Shown here one piece after another: positions 10,228 to 23,416 of a stretch of 64,000 nucleotides of DNA (position 1 is the stretch's first letter; each line of letters opens with the position of its first letter). The stretch comes from Plasmodiophora brassicae. Taxonomy: Eukaryota; Endomyxa; Phytomyxea; Plasmodiophorida; Plasmodiophoridae. The notes beneath the pieces were generated by a model. That model searched no databases, was not told the origin of the DNA, and saw nothing but the letters and a program-made list of their open reading frames with translations. The stretch is from the NCBI GenBank assembly GCA_039704465.1, contig JASFAU010000004.1, positions 186,001-250,000 of the forward strand. The letters run 5' to 3'. Made by a program: the position numbers and the translations under genes.

Positions 10228-10981
10228 ATGGGATGTACCTCATCGACGCTGACGACAGTGGGGCCGACCGCCGAACCAGACGCCAAGCAGGGGCGCACGA
10301 AGGAAATTGTGGTGACGCGTAATCCTGCGGACGCTGTCGTTCCTCCGCCTAGCCAGCCAGAAGGAGCCACAACGCCGCAGTGCGTTGCGACACCGGTACG
10401 CTCGCGTTTGTCGATTAGTATGCTGTACCGCCCGTACTGTTCCTGCGGTTATTCTGTCTCCAAGGGCGATCGTTCTGGTGAATCTTACCGGATCTGCGCA
10501 GGCGGGCATGGATCCTGTTATCGACTTGGAGATGGCGTTGCGGCAAGTCTCCGATGACAAGGAGTTCCTGATGGAGTTGCTGAACGACATGGTCGCCGGG
10601 AAAGACAAACTGTTCGAGTCGATGAACGAGGCGATCCGGTGCAATGACCCCAAGGTTCGGCCGGGCGTTGACGCACCCTGCCCGTCTGCGACTTCTTACG
10701 GTTGCCTCTAGCAATTTCGAGTAGCGGGACACACCATTAAGGGTGCCGCTCTAAACTTGGGGCTGAAGGCGCTCGGCGCCCAAGCCAAATGCATTGAATT
10801 GTTCGGGGATGCCGTATTCGTCGGTGCGAACACTGAACCCGTATGCCAATCTCATAACGTGGGATATACGCGTGTCTGAATCGCAATACCGTAACAGTTC
10901 GCCGAGAAAAGCGTCCTGCTTGTCGCCCAGCTGGACACTGAGTATGATCGAGTACGGGATCTAATCGCGAGAGGCATCTGA
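10228..10981 (+). CDS. Histidine-containing phosphotransfer (HPt) protein with N-terminal lipidation motif
   Basis: Four exons in phase 0 (10228-10395, 10502-10654, 10712-10813, 10898-10981) give 168 residues. The C-terminal domain is a canonical HPt four-helix bundle: LEMALRQVSDDKEFLMELLN, a second helix, and the phosphorylation loop AGHTIKGAALNLG, in which His is the phospho-acceptor and the K-G of HxxKG is conserved. The last helix is KSVLLVAQLDTEYDRVRDL. It should pass phosphate between a hybrid histidine kinase and a response regulator. The N terminus MGCTSS fits dual myristoylation (Gly2) and palmitoylation (Cys3), suggesting membrane tethering. About 50 low-complexity residues link anchor and domain. 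The first intron is long for this genome (106 bases) and is the least certain splice. Confidence 0.8.
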
Positions 10982-11123
10982 CGTTCGGTGTCGCTTCGAG
11001 TTTCCCGTTCGCCGCAGTCTCCTGTAATAGAATAATGGCGTTGCCTAACCGCATTCAACCGTGACGTAACCGCTGATAGATGGTCCTCGTTAGTGTATTG
11101 CGCGGGATCGATGGTACTGCCGC

Positions 11124-14100
11124 ATGTATTCAGTTATCAAAGGCGGCCGACCGGCCCAGGTCGTGTCGGCGGAGGCCATGTCGCAGGCCGAGGGGCACAC
11201 GACCAGTGGCCCGGACCTTCCCGACGAGAAGCCGGGCCCAGACGTCAACGAGGAGGGGGCGCACGACTCCGACTCGTTCGTCGACGAGCAGGTCGCCTCG
11301 AAACGGTGTCGTGCGTTATAGGCGGGGGTGCCTAACGCGAACACCCCATAGGTCGCGTACGATGATACTCCAGCCAACATTGCCATTAGCAAGACGTCCG
11401 ACGAGGAAGGAGGCGAGGATAATCGCGCAAAGGCGAAGAAGATCGGATTGGGCGCCGCAGAAGGTACCATCAACCGTAACTCAAACAACGGCAGCGTCTT
11501 ACTGCCGAGCGATGCAGACGCCGATAAAGATGCCGGGCATGCTGCTGCATCGCCCATCGAAGAGATGGTGACGTTCGCCGGCGAAGATCGCGACACGAAT
11601 GAACGCCGGCAGGCCGCGTTCAGCTTCGCCCACTTCTCGACCGAGGAGGAGTCGCAGTTCGCCATCGTCAAGATGAAGCGGAATTACGGTCAGTGCCTGT
11701 TTCCGTCTGGCGTCGCGTGTGCACCATGTTCTAATCCGCTGTACAGGCATACACGCGGTCCTGAGCCTTCTGCATTCCGGCGATCACATCTGCCAGCGTT
11801 ACGCGGCCCTGTGCCTGGGGAACATTGCCGCCCACCCCGAGCTGAGGAAGGACCTCGTCAAGAACAATATCCTGGAGCAGATGATCCCGATCGCGATCAG
11901 CAAGACGGACATCGACCTGGACACCCAAAGGCAGGTTTGCGAGCGTGAGACGACTGGCCCGGAGACCGCTGGGGGCGAGAGGCGGCTCTTGGGCCAGTCT
12001 TTCACAAGGACGCCCCGCCGCTGACTATGGACCGTCCAGATACGCGATCATGGCGGTTGCGAACCTCGCGGCCGAGTACGACACCCATAAGCTGCTGATG
12101 AAGCACCTGCCGTCGATCCTGGACCTGGTCGACTCGCCGGATCGCGACCTGCACGAGTGCGCCGTCCTGACCGTCCAGAACGTGTCGTCGAACAAGAAGC
12201 TGACCAAGAAGCTCAAGCTGATCATCGGTCCGCTCGTCAACATGATCGCCAACCCGCTGATGGACGTCGAATCCATCACACACGCCGTTTCCGCCCTACG
12301 AGGCCTCACCTCCGACGACAACCTGAAACTCGAGCTTCTCAGGCTGAACGCGCTGAAGGTACGCGCGACGCGTTGTCGCGGCAGCGTCCGGGCGCCTGAC
12401 GCTAGCGCAGGAACTGGTGAACCTGGTCGACACGATCGACCGCGCCGAGTTGCTGGTGGAGATCGCGGCGACGATTTCCGGCATGGCGAACCTGATCGAG
12501 ACGCACGCCGACATGCTGCAGCCGTCGGCGATCAACGCGATCATGGTGCTGGCGCTGATGGACCTGAACCCGCAGGTCCAGATGCATGCGGCCAACACGC
12601 TGGCGTCGCTGGCGTCGAACCCGGACTCGCACCCGAACATCGTGTACGCCAACGGGATCGACAACCTCGTGCACCTGTCGATGAACCGGGACCCGAAGGT
12701 GCGCCAGGGCGCCACGCGCGCCCTGGCGAACCTGTCGTCCAACCGCGCCTACCAAGGCGACATGATCCATGCCGGGTGCCTCGACGTCATCACGGCCGCC
12801 CTGCGGGACAACGACGACGCGTCCCTGTTCTTCTCGACGATCATGTGCGCCATCATCTCGGAGAACACGGATTACCACCCGTACATCTGCGTCAAGGCGA
12901 TCCTCCAGCCGCTGGCGCTGCTGGTCCGTTGGTGTCGTCCTCCCCCGAGAGCACCACCGCTAACTGTGGCCCCCGCGTGTGTGTGTGTGTGTAGATTACG
13001 TCGGGCGACACGTCGCAGGCGGAGCTGATCCGGTACGCGATCCTGTCGCTGTCGAACCTGGCGGCGAACATCCACAGCCACGGGCTGATCATGGACGAGA
13101 TCCAGATGCAGCTGACTGCGTTCTTCGAGCTGGCCAGCTCGAAGGACGCCGAGGTCCAGCGCTACTTCGCCATGCTGCTGTCGAACCTGGCGACCAACGA
13201 GACGCTACATGAGTTCCTGAGCAGCAGGGCCTGCTTCCAGGTACGGCTGCGTTTATCGTACGCGTAGCATGCTCAGGGTGTCGTGCGGCGCCAGGCGGTG
13301 CAGAACATACTCAATGCGGATTCGATGACGACGGTCCTGTCGGCGCTGTCGTTCATCTCGACAATGCTGCGGGACAACGCGACGCGCGAGTGCTTCGCGG
13401 GCGTGTCGCTGAAGCAGATCATCGACATTGCGGAGAAGTGGCCCGACGTGCCGTACCAGATCGCCGTCGCCAGCGTCCTCGGCAACGTCAGCAAGTCGAC
13501 GAAGGTGGGCCGGACCCTTGTGTTCTGCTTCCCATCTGATAACGGGTGTCCGGTCCAGGTTCGCAACGAGTACAAATGGTACCGGTACCTGCGGCTCGTC
13601 GAGCACTTCCTCGAGCAGGAGTCGCTGGACGTGCAGCAGGAGGCCCTGCACATCCTCGTGAACCTGTGCGACAGCGAGGAGGTCCAGCGCAGCATGATCG
13701 GCATGCGCCTGCTCGAGTACACGATGAAGGCGGTCCGCAAAGGTGTGGCGGCGGCGCGCGATCAGCGCATCCGTCCTGAGTGTTCGGCCAGGAACCATGG
13801 AGGAGCAGAGCCTGGGCCTGCACATCCTGGCCCGGCTGTGCGCCGGCATCCCCGAGATCCTCGAGGACCTCAAGCGCAACCGCATCATCCAGATCGTCGC
13901 CCCGTTCGTGCGTTCACCCCACATCGCCTTCCGCAAGTACGCCTTCAATGGCCTCGGTTCGGCCCCGCCTCACCCTATCGTCCACCTGCCACCCGCTAAC
14001 GACACCATACCATCTAGGATCGTTCGCCAGCCACGAACACATGCCTGTGGACCTGATGGACGTCAACCTCGTCAAGTCGTTCCTCAGCCTGGCTGAAGGC

Positions 14101-17100
14101 ACGCAGGGCGATCTGGGTACCCTGTGCGCGTCCATTTCCGCTATCGTCGTAATGGCTGACCTATGTGTCGCCAGAGGAGCGCCGCGAATGCATGTACGCG
14201 CTGGCGAACGTGGCGTTTCATTTGGTCAACCATGAGCACCTGGGCGATGCGGGCCCGTTCATATTCCGGGGCCTGCCGGCGTTCGTCGAGACGGGCGACG
14301 TCGAGGTCCTGCAGCACGCGTCGCTCCTCATGTGCAACATCGTCGCTACCATGTACACGAACGCCATGTTCGCCGTCCAGGCCGTCATGGAGGTCTTCAT
14401 TGCCGTCGCCAGGTGAACGTTGTCGTGTTCGTCATCGTGATATGCTCGTCCATGACTCCCGTTCAGGTGTCCTGATAAGACAGCCAAGATCCAGGCGCTG
14501 AGCGCCTTGTGCACGCTGGCCATGCACGAGCACAACATCAAGTACATGCTGCAGGCGGGCGTCACCGAGTTCGTCCTGAACGAAGGGCTCGAGTGGCGCA
14601 AACGTGACGTTTCCAGCACTCGACAGGCGTAGGCGCTGTTGAAACGCGCTCTCTGTGTCTGGGGTCTGACGTCCGTGCCCCCTCGTCAGGGCGACGCTCC
14701 TGTCCGGGCTGACAACGTACGACGTCTGCGTCAAGGAATTCGGCGAGGCGCGTGGCGTCCTCGTCCTGGTCAACATGCTGGACCATTCGGATGTCACGGT
14801 TAGCGACAGAGACCTACATTGGTAGGAATACGACTTATGACGCTATGACGCCTGCGGGTAGGTGCGACGACTCGTCACGCGAACGTTCGCCAACTTCTCG
14901 TACTACCCGCAGTACCGCCAGTACATCGTCCGGGACGGCGTATTCCCGCTGCTGAAGTGCCTGAACGATTCCGATCGGGAGATCCGCCACGCCGGTACCA
15001 ATTAACGTCGTCGTCGTCGCCGCCACTCTGTGTGACCCGAATAACAGCGGCCTGGGCCATCGGCCACGTCCTTTCCTGGAAGGACGTGCAGCTGAAGATC
15101 GCGAGGGCCAGCGACGAGGACATCTACGCGCAGCTGATCGAATCCGCCGACGTCGACGTGCAGCTGGCGTGCGTCTGGGCGCTGGCGAACCTTCACCATG
15201 AGGTGCGCGTTTGTTCGTCCGACGCTGCACAGTGCGCGCCCCGTAACCCTCTGCGGCCAGGCAGCGCCGCTGGGCTCGAACAACAACGATATCCACCGGC
15301 TGGACAACCCGAGCGACGAGCTCCTGCAGAAGCTGTCCAAGACGGCGCTGTCGAAGCGGGTCGACTCGCGCATCTCCAAGTACGCCATCATCGCCATCTG
15401 CAATTACACATCGGTGGGGAACACGGGCGGGCGTTCGACGTTTGTGCTGGTTGCTAACGTCAGGGCGCCAGGTGCCGCGCTACCACTTCACGATCCTTCG
15501 GAACTGCGGCGAGGTGATCAAGCGCGTGTTCGAGCTGGCGATGCGTAACGACCCCGAGATACGGTACTGCCTGGCGCTGATGCTGGCGAACCTGTCCGGC
15601 AACCTGGAGAACCACGAGTTCATCGCCACCAACGTCGAGATGGGGCGCCTGTCCATCCTGGTCGGCTGCGACGACGAGGAGACGCAAGGGCACGCGATCG
15701 CCACCGTGTCCGGCCTGGCCATCTCGGAGCGCAACGCGAAGCGCATCGTCGAGAGCGGGTTGCTCATCCCGCAAATGTCCCGCGAATGCAATTCGCCACA
15801 TGCCTCCGTTGTGGTACGCCCGCGGCTCCTCGTCAGACGACGCGGCTCGTCTGATGGTTTCGCAGCGGTCGGTGGCGGCGGCGTTCCTGAACCTTGCACA
15901 GCATGAGTGCATCCTGGAGACGCTTATTGAACAGGACCTGGTCGCCGGGCTCCTGTCGCTGCTGAAGAGTCCACAAGGTTCGTCCCGGTCGATGTACGTC
16001 CGTCTGTTCATGACGGTTTGCGCCTAGCCGACACACAACTTCCCGCGGCTCGAACGATGAACATCGCGATATCGGTGCCGTCCGGCGTACAGGCCCTGCT
16101 GAAACTCGACCTGAACGTCATCTCGAGAACGCTGTGGAACGCGGTCGCCAACGGGACCGAGAAGGTCGAACCACGTTCGTCGTGCGAGCTTCGCGTGGTG
16201 GCTCATGTGGGGTCCGTCTGTAGGTGTCAGCGCAAGTGATTCGCGTCCTGGCGCTATTGTCAACGACCGACGGTGCGGAGGCGGTCCTCGTCAACGAGCA
16301 AGGCATTGCGGGGCTGATCGCGTGCGCCAAGCTTCGTGCCAAAGCGTCCAAGTACGGCTGCGTCGTTCCGGTTGCTGGTTGTCGCGCTTCTGACGCCGCC
16401 CTAGCGACGACACCAACTGTGAATTCCATTCGGCGGTCATGATCAGGAAGCTGTGCTCGCTGAAGGACACCGTCCCGATGATGGTGCGCCTGGGCGCCAT
16501 TGACGGTACGGGACCTGCGGTGAACGCCGTTCGCTGGCTGACCGCACACAGCGCTGCTCGCCCTGGGCGAATCGGTGACCGGCAGCCAGGGCGTCCAGGA
16601 GCTGGCGATCACGTCGCTGGAGGACCTGCTCGACCACACGTCCGGCCTGGACGTCGCGCTGAACCACCCGCAGGTGATCGACACGCTCATGAAGCTCCTC
16701 GTCTCCGATAAGGTGGCCATTTGGCACGTCCTTCGCCCCCCCTGGTCTGACGACTGAAGCTCACAGGCCGCCGTCCAGCGCCATGCGCTCGGGTGCATCG
16801 TCCGGCTGTCGTTCCACGAGGACTGGACGGTCCGGTTCCGGTCGCGCGGCGGCGTTAAGCTCGTCTACAAGAGCGCGCGGCACAAGGCGTACCCGATTCG
16901 CGCGTTCGCCGCCTGGACCATGTCCGTCCTGTCGTCCTACCGGTACGTCGAACGCTCGTCGTGTCACGTGCCGTAACCTAACACGCCGTCGGCCAGCGTG
17001 TTCTTCGAAGAGCTGAACTCGGAACGCTCGCTGAAGACGCTGCTGTACCTGGCGGACCACGACCCGGAAGACGCCCGGATCACGTTGCACGTCGCCGTCG

Positions 17101-20100
17101 TGCTCGGGAACCTGTCGCAGTACTCGGTGCTGGCGCCAGCGTCTCCCTGCCGGTTTGCAATTCGGTTGACAGGCGGCGGTGCAGGCCATGATCGCGGCCG
17201 CGTCCGTCGAGCAGGCGCAGCCGTTCAACCCGGAGACGTCGGGCATGGTGCCGCTTTTCGTCCGGTTCCTAACGTCGTCGAACCCGCTGATTGCATCGCT
17301 GGCGTTCATGGGTACCGTCGTTGTCGTCGTTCGTCGTCGGCATCCCCGTTGTTTCCCTGAACGAGTGTGCAGGCATGTCGGCGCCGTCGAAAACAGGGCC
17401 GGCCTTGATCTACATGCTTCGCGACGACGCGATGGACCTGCTCGCGAAACTGGGCGCCACCAGGGAGGAGCTCGTTCTGCGGATGCTGGCCATGGCGCTG
17501 AACGTCGGTCGCGTCCGCGTGCCCAGGGCGAAACGGTCTAACCGAGCGTCATGCAGTTGATATCGTCGAACGGGGCGAACTCGCCGTTCCTGAAGGGGCG
17601 CAACCTGACCGGGTTCGATGCGCTCTTCGGGTTCGCCAAGTTCGACAGCGTCGCCATTCGCTGGGCGGCGCTGAAAACCGTGAACAACATGATCACCGAG
17701 AAGTCGTTCAACGTCAAAGGGTACCGTTGCAGCCGTAAACGTTGCAACAAACCGCGTCCCGACGCGTTCGACGACAGGTTCGTGCTGAAGAAGGAGTACG
17801 TCGACACGCTCGTGGAGGTGGCCACGACGAACATCGACACGGATTTCGGGTTCAAGGCGCGCTTCATGGCGCTCGGCATCTTCGCCCAGCTGGCGTTCTA
17901 TCAGGTGCGGGTCACACAGACTGTCCCGCGCTCCCCTTTGTCTGAAGCGACGCTCGATTCCAGGCGTACCACGACGTGCTTCTTCGTCCCGACATACTCC
18001 GCATCACGCTGGACACGTTGAAGGCCGCCCAGGTATACAGTGACCTGGCGTCCCGCGTGCGTCCGTCTGAGACCCGGTCGCAGAGGACGATCTCGAAGAC
18101 GACCAGCGATCGACTGAACAAGGAGCAGGTTCACTCGCAATCGGTAGCGTATTCGCTAAACGCGAGAACGGGCCCCGCTTGGTTGACGTGCGGTTTGGGG
18201 GCAGAGTCAGGACGACCGCGACGATGACGACTCGGAGGCGAACACGGCCGGGTACTGCCCAGCAGAACGAACGGGCAACACGCCAGTGACGGGTGCTGTG
18301 CAGGGGCCATGGGGAGCTGGACCTGACGAAGGCGATGGTGTCCGACGATCCGGTCCTCAGCGTCCTGCTCGCCAGGGACCGGGACGCGGTCGCCGAGGCG
18401 AACGCCGCGTCGACGTTGGCGAACCTGGCCATGAACCCGTCCTGCTATCCAGGGCTGCTGACGTCGCAGGCGATCGAGATCCTGACGAACTTCGTCAACT
18501 GTTCGCTGTCGAACCCGGTGAACCAGAGCATGGCCGCGGAGACGCTCTGCAACCTGGTCTTCGCGCTCACGCCCACCATGATCAGGCAGTCGCAGTTCTT
18601 CAGCATGACGAACGTCGCCGACGTCATGGAGGCGCTGCTGAAGTACGGCAGCGGGCCGAACGCCATCCTGACCGAGCGCTACATGGCGGTGGCCCTGTGC
18701 CGCCTGACCTGCCATCCCGACTTCAAGGTCTTCTCCTACGACCGCCCGTTCTTCGAGTCGCGCTGCCTGCCCGCCATGCTGCGGTCGCCGGACGCGCTGA
18801 CGCAGAAGTTCACGTTCCTCGCCCTGGTCAACATCGTCCTGAAGGCCGACAACCTCCGTACGTCGAACGTCGCCCAGGCGGGTTGCGGGGCGCGCTGCTG
18901 ACGTCTGCGCCGCAGTCGAGCTGATGGAGAAGGAGAACTTCGTGTCGCTGCTGCTGGCGTACATTCAGGCGCGCGACCGGTCGACGAAATGGCTCTGCCT
19001 GAAGTCGCTGATGACGCTGCTGCAGTGCGGCCAGGTCCGGGACTGCACGCGCGCAATGATTGCGCGCGTGCGCCTGCTGACGCGCACCCGGGTGGCACAG
19101 GGCGCCAGGTACCTGTCGAAGGACGAGTACATCTCGACGCTGCTCGACCTGTGCTTCACGGACGACAAGCCGATCTTCACGTGCGTCGCCCACATCATCC
19201 ACTCGTTCGTGAAGCAGGAAGGGTCCATTGCCCTGCGGGGCAAGTCGGACCACCTGATCCCCGCCCTGGCGCACCTGTCCACGTGCGCCGACGAAACCAC
19301 GGGTGCGTGGTGCACGCGCCCGCTGCTTGGTGACGAGGCTCATGGTCGGACAGCGATGCTCGGATCGGAAACGCTGGGCATGTTCCTGGACTCTCGGGAG
19401 AGCATGGACATGCTGCTCGAGTGCTCCAGCGAAGGTTTCGGTGCTGTGCTGGCGCTGCTTCGTAGCCCGAAGGAGAAGCTGCGCGTCCAGTCGCTGTACT
19501 CTCTGGTCGGTGCCCCCTGGCCGTTGTTCCTTGCCGCCCCCGGCCAACGTTTGCCCAGGCGGCGATATCGCATAACCCAGAGTATGCGAACGAGATCGTG
19601 GTGCAAAAGGGGCTGAAGTTCGTCTGCGACCTGATCCTGGCCGACACGATCGGCGACGCCATGGACTGCGTCCACATTCTTCGGAACGTGGCGCGCAACG
19701 TCGCCAACCACCACGAGTTCGTCCAGTGCAACGGCATCGAGTGCCTCGACGTCCTGTCCAAACACAGGACCGTGGACGGCGACCAGAAGGTCGGCGTCGG
19801 CGCGCGTCTGTCGTGACGCGCGCCTTGACGTCGTCGATGCTCAGGTCCAGCAGCTCATATCGCAGGCGTTATCCGATATTGCCCACTACTTCGAGGAGTA
19901 CCAGCTCGGTCCCGAGCGCCTGCGTATCCTTGTCACTGCCATGGTGCATCCGATCCGGTCAGCGAACCTTCGTCCAGCTGCGCCCCACCCTACTCCTAAC
20001 ACCGCAAATGTTCAGGGCTATCGATCAGGCTGGCGGGTCCAACATCGACGCGTCCATCGTCGAGCTGTCGATCTTCGCGCTCAACTCGCTCCTCGTCAAC

Positions 20101-21622
20101 GACGACTGCAAATGGTTCGCTGCAGAGGCCGGCGTCGTGCACCCGCTGATGTACATCTACGAGACCACGCCCGATCAGCGCCTTCGTCGCGTGTCGCTGG
20201 CGCTGCTGCTCAGCCTGGTCGAGTGCACGCGCACGCAGGTCGCGTTCGCCAGGCAGGGCGGCGTCACGCTGCTTCGCGACATGGCGCTCAGCAAGGTGTG
20301 CTTCCTCGCGCTGCACATCCTGGCCGCTCTTGTTAAACGGCTGCACAGGACCTGGTCCTAAAGAAGAAGGCGTGCCGCGCGTTCTCCAAGATGTCCTCGA
20401 ACGCGGCCGTGCAGACGCTGTTCGTCGAGTTCAAGATCCTGCCGATCCTCATGGTCATACGCAGCCATGCCGATCTCGAATGCCGCCGCCTGGCTCTGGA
20501 CACGTTGCTGTCCGTCCTGGACAACGGTAACGCGTGTGTGCTCGACGCCCGCCTGCGACGGTCGATGAACGCGCGCCCGTAGACGAAGTGCAGGCGCACA
20601 TCTCGAAGGACGACGAGGTCGTGAACACGGTGCTGGCGCTGTCCAAGTTCGGGATCAGCACCGAAGTGAAAGCGCGAGCGACGCGCATCCTCGTCTCGCT
20701 GGCGCAGCGTAAGCGCGCTGCGCTGTACTCGAAGAACAACGAACAGCATCGGCAGCGCGCGGCACGATCGCTGGCCAGGCCCAGCTTGACGGCACTTCAG
20801 TCGTCGTTCTCAACAGCCGCCGACGGCAACCGGTCGTACGTCCGCGAAACCAGGGAAGTCGCGTCTAACGTGTACGTGTACAGGTCGACGACGACGACGA
20901 CGACGACGACGGCACTGTCTGACAGCGAACGGAATTCGACGGTGGAACTGTCGGGCGGTAACAATTCATCGTCGAATCATCTGGCAGTCATCACCGAGGA
21001 CCGCTCTGCCGAATCCGCACCGGATGCTGCGTCGACCATGCCTGCTAACACAGTCGCCCTGACGACGTCCGCATCAGATCGTGATGATCATGCACTGGAG
21101 CGCCCAGCGGCAGCACCTGCCCATCCGTCGGCCGAGGACCTCACTGCCGACTCAGCACCCGATCCTGCTTGTCGCGAGACGCCCGTGCCTTCCAGTCCAT
21201 CCGTTCCTGAGCGCCCATCGGAAGCGGCTGCCGCTCCTTCTGCCGCACCGTTACCGACAGAGCAACCAGCGACGTCTGAGCCTTCGTCGGGGCCCCTGCC
21301 TCCAGCACCGATGATGGTAGATGGCAGACTATCACCGGTGCCAGTTCCCGACGCTGTTATCGATGCGAAGGACGGCGGTACAGGTCCTGTGTTCGAACAA
21401 CGCGCAACGGCATCGTCGACGGAATCACCAGACGCCGCTCCTGCTGTTGCTGCTCCAAGCACGACGACTGCGAGTGGTGAACCGGCTTCCGCACCGCCCG
21501 TCCTAGACATACCTGATGAGGAACCCGCCAACTTGGACGCAGGTTCCCTAGACCTGGGCCAGGCCTCCGGCGCGGCAAGCCCGCCCGATAAGGACCCAGC
21601 TGGCTCAGGGCCCTCTAACTAA
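11124..21622 (+). CDS. Giant armadillo-repeat protein, about 40 exons
   Basis: From ATG 11124 an acidic N-terminal region (about 200 residues) leads into back-to-back armadillo repeats encoded by many short exons up to about 20700. Typical repeats are QRYAALCLGNIA, QMHAANTLASLASNPDS, RYAIMAVANLAAE and KVRQGATRALANLSSN. Examples of introns that keep the frame are the 51-base one near 12359-12409 and the one near 12927-12993 ending in a GT run; the one at about 11931-12039 works only as GC-AG. No internal start or stop suggests several genes, so I treat it as one protein of nearly 3,000 residues. ARM arrays are binding scaffolds; similar giants occur in other protists, often labelled Vac8-like, but the partner is unknown. 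The 3' end is uncertain: either the Ser/Pro/Ala-rich frame to 21622 is the tail, or two further introns end the protein near 20915 after a poly-Asp stretch. Confidence 0.7.
20884..20912. repeat. GAC microsatellite in the ARM gene
   Basis: Eight or so GAC triplets, translated as poly-Thr or poly-Asp depending on which 3' splicing of the giant ARM gene is right. Confidence 0.8.
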
Positions 21623-22337
21623 GCCTTTCACACACCCTGCCGCGTAGCACTAGTAAACGAGTGGGTTTATGGTCGGGCTTGGCGGCGCACCCGCTTAGGG
21701 ATAGTCGGGTGGACGGTGACGAACCTGCGAAGGTTATAGAGCCGACGGGGTGCACTGCGCGGCGCCATCCGCCTCGCCCGCATTGGACGCCGCTTCTGCT
21801 TCGGACGCGCCGGCATCCGGGGCCGTTGCCGCACCAGGATCGGGCCGAACACAGCCGTCGCCATCTCGCGCGATATCCACAACGTCGGGCTCGACGCTGT
21901 CAGTCGACGCGACCGTCGCAGACCTCGCTTCCCGATACTCGCCGCCGGCTTCGACATCGTTCGTTTCATGGATCGAACCGGGTTTTGCCCGACCTGTTGT
22001 TGTTGCCACTCCCGTCGGCTCGGCCCCCCAGCGGGCACTGATTAACGTCGACATTGATCCGCAATCCGGTCAGTGACGCTGGACGAACTTTAGGCCGCCG
22101 GAGCCGGTCCCGTCTGCAACGCGCCTCGAAGTTTGGGGCGATTTTCGCGGCGCGTTTTCGGCAGAGCGCGCCGCGTTTGATGATCCATCGGTTCGCACGG
22201 CCCGAAGCGGCGACGTCCGAGGGGGCGCGCGAGTCGCTGCGCCGGGCGGCGGACGTCAATGTCGGCGGTTGCGTGTCGAGTCGGCGGCGAGGTTGGGTGT
22301 GGCTGACGGTCGTCTTGCTCGGAAGGATGGCGATGGC
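21623..22337. other. Intergenic stretch with competing open frames
   Basis: A plus-strand frame (21750-22076) and a minus-strand frame (22054-21734) of just over 100 residues overlap almost exactly. Both are Ala/Pro/Asp-rich and contain no recognised domain. At most one can be real. The final 250 bases before the cyclophilin gene are GC-rich and probably regulatory. Confidence 0.35.
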
Positions 22338-23416
22338 ATGCGCAAGGCAACCCTGACCGCCCTGGTCGTGATATGCGTCGTCGTGCTGGCGCTGGTGCTG
22401 TTCGTCTCGCTACAGCGGATGCCCATCGTATGCTGGGCGCGGTGCGTCGTCGCTGGTCGTCCTTTGACGCGTTCGCGACAGAAACCGGTTGCCAACGTGC
22501 GCACGGATTGGGTGGACCCGCGCATGGCCTCGAATGGCAGAGGGCTTCCTGAGGTCACCCATCGGACGTACTTCGACATTGAAATCGATGGCGAATACGT
22601 TGGACGCATCGTCATGGTATTCTCCCTAATTTCCACGTATGTGGCTGCTGCTCTGCTGACCGTCATCTGCAGGGCTTGTTCGGGAAGACCGTTCCCAAGA
22701 CAGTTGAGAACTTTTTCGTCCTGTGCTCGGGCGAACGTGGCCCCAAGTTGCACTATACCGGGTACCGTGCCACGTGTCAACGACGAATCGCCACCGCCCT
22801 GCTGACGCGCGCCCTGTGCCAGGATGCAATTTCACCGCATCATTCCTGGGTTCATTGTCCAAGGCGGCGACATTGGTGGGGATATGGCGCTGCGATGTGC
22901 TAGGCGCCGCCTGATCGAGCGTTCGTTGTACAGTGAACCGAGACGGTACCGGGTCGATTAGCATTTTCGGCGGCGAGCAGTTCGACGACGAACAGGCTGG
23001 CCTTGAACTCAAGCACGACCGCCCGTACCTGCTGCAAATGGCCAACGCCGGTCTGTGGGGCCATTGCTGCAGCTCCCTGACGCGGACCGACGATCTTGTC
23101 ACACAGGACCGAACACGAATGGCTGCCAGTTCTGTTTCATGCTGAATCCGGCGCCGCACCTCAACGGTAATGGCTGAACAGATTTGTCCCGCGATGTGCC
23201 TAAAGCCTCCTAGGTCACCACGTCATATTCGGAGAGGTTCTATCTGGGTTCGAGGTTGTCGACCAGATGTCGGTCCCTTCCGCAACGTTCCGTTGTGCCG
23301 ATTTCTGACCACGTGCTCTCTATAGGGGCCTCGCTGGGGATCATCTCGAGAAGCCAACCAAGTCCGTCGTTGTCGTCGAAAGCGGCGTTGTTCAGCCATC
23401 CCCCGTTAAGCAATGA
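22338..23416 (+). CDS. Membrane-anchored cyclophilin-type peptidyl-prolyl isomerase
   Basis: ATG 22338 opens an N-terminal signal anchor ([20 protein letters not shown]), then a short stem and a full cyclophilin domain spread over about seven exons. Readable pieces in order are [53 protein letters not shown] (catalytic Arg and Gln of the family), [53 protein letters not shown] and [12 protein letters not shown], ending at TGA 23414-23416. Splices close with phase, for example CAG AT|GTCGGT joining to G|GGCCTC. It should catalyse proline isomerisation in the secretory pathway lumen. The tryptophan that binds cyclosporin in CypA is His here (PHLNG versus EWLDG), so weak drug binding is expected. 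Confidence 0.85.

Noticed and set aside
12980..12993. GT dinucleotide run as a functional microsatellite
   Set aside because: It is the pyrimidine-poor end of an intron (ends TGTGTAG) and too short to single out. A similar run near 59520-59532 lies in a 5' UTR.
11124..21622. Several separate armadillo genes instead of one
   Set aside because: No internal promoter-like gap, no start followed by a leader, and frames continue from exon to exon through consistent short introns.
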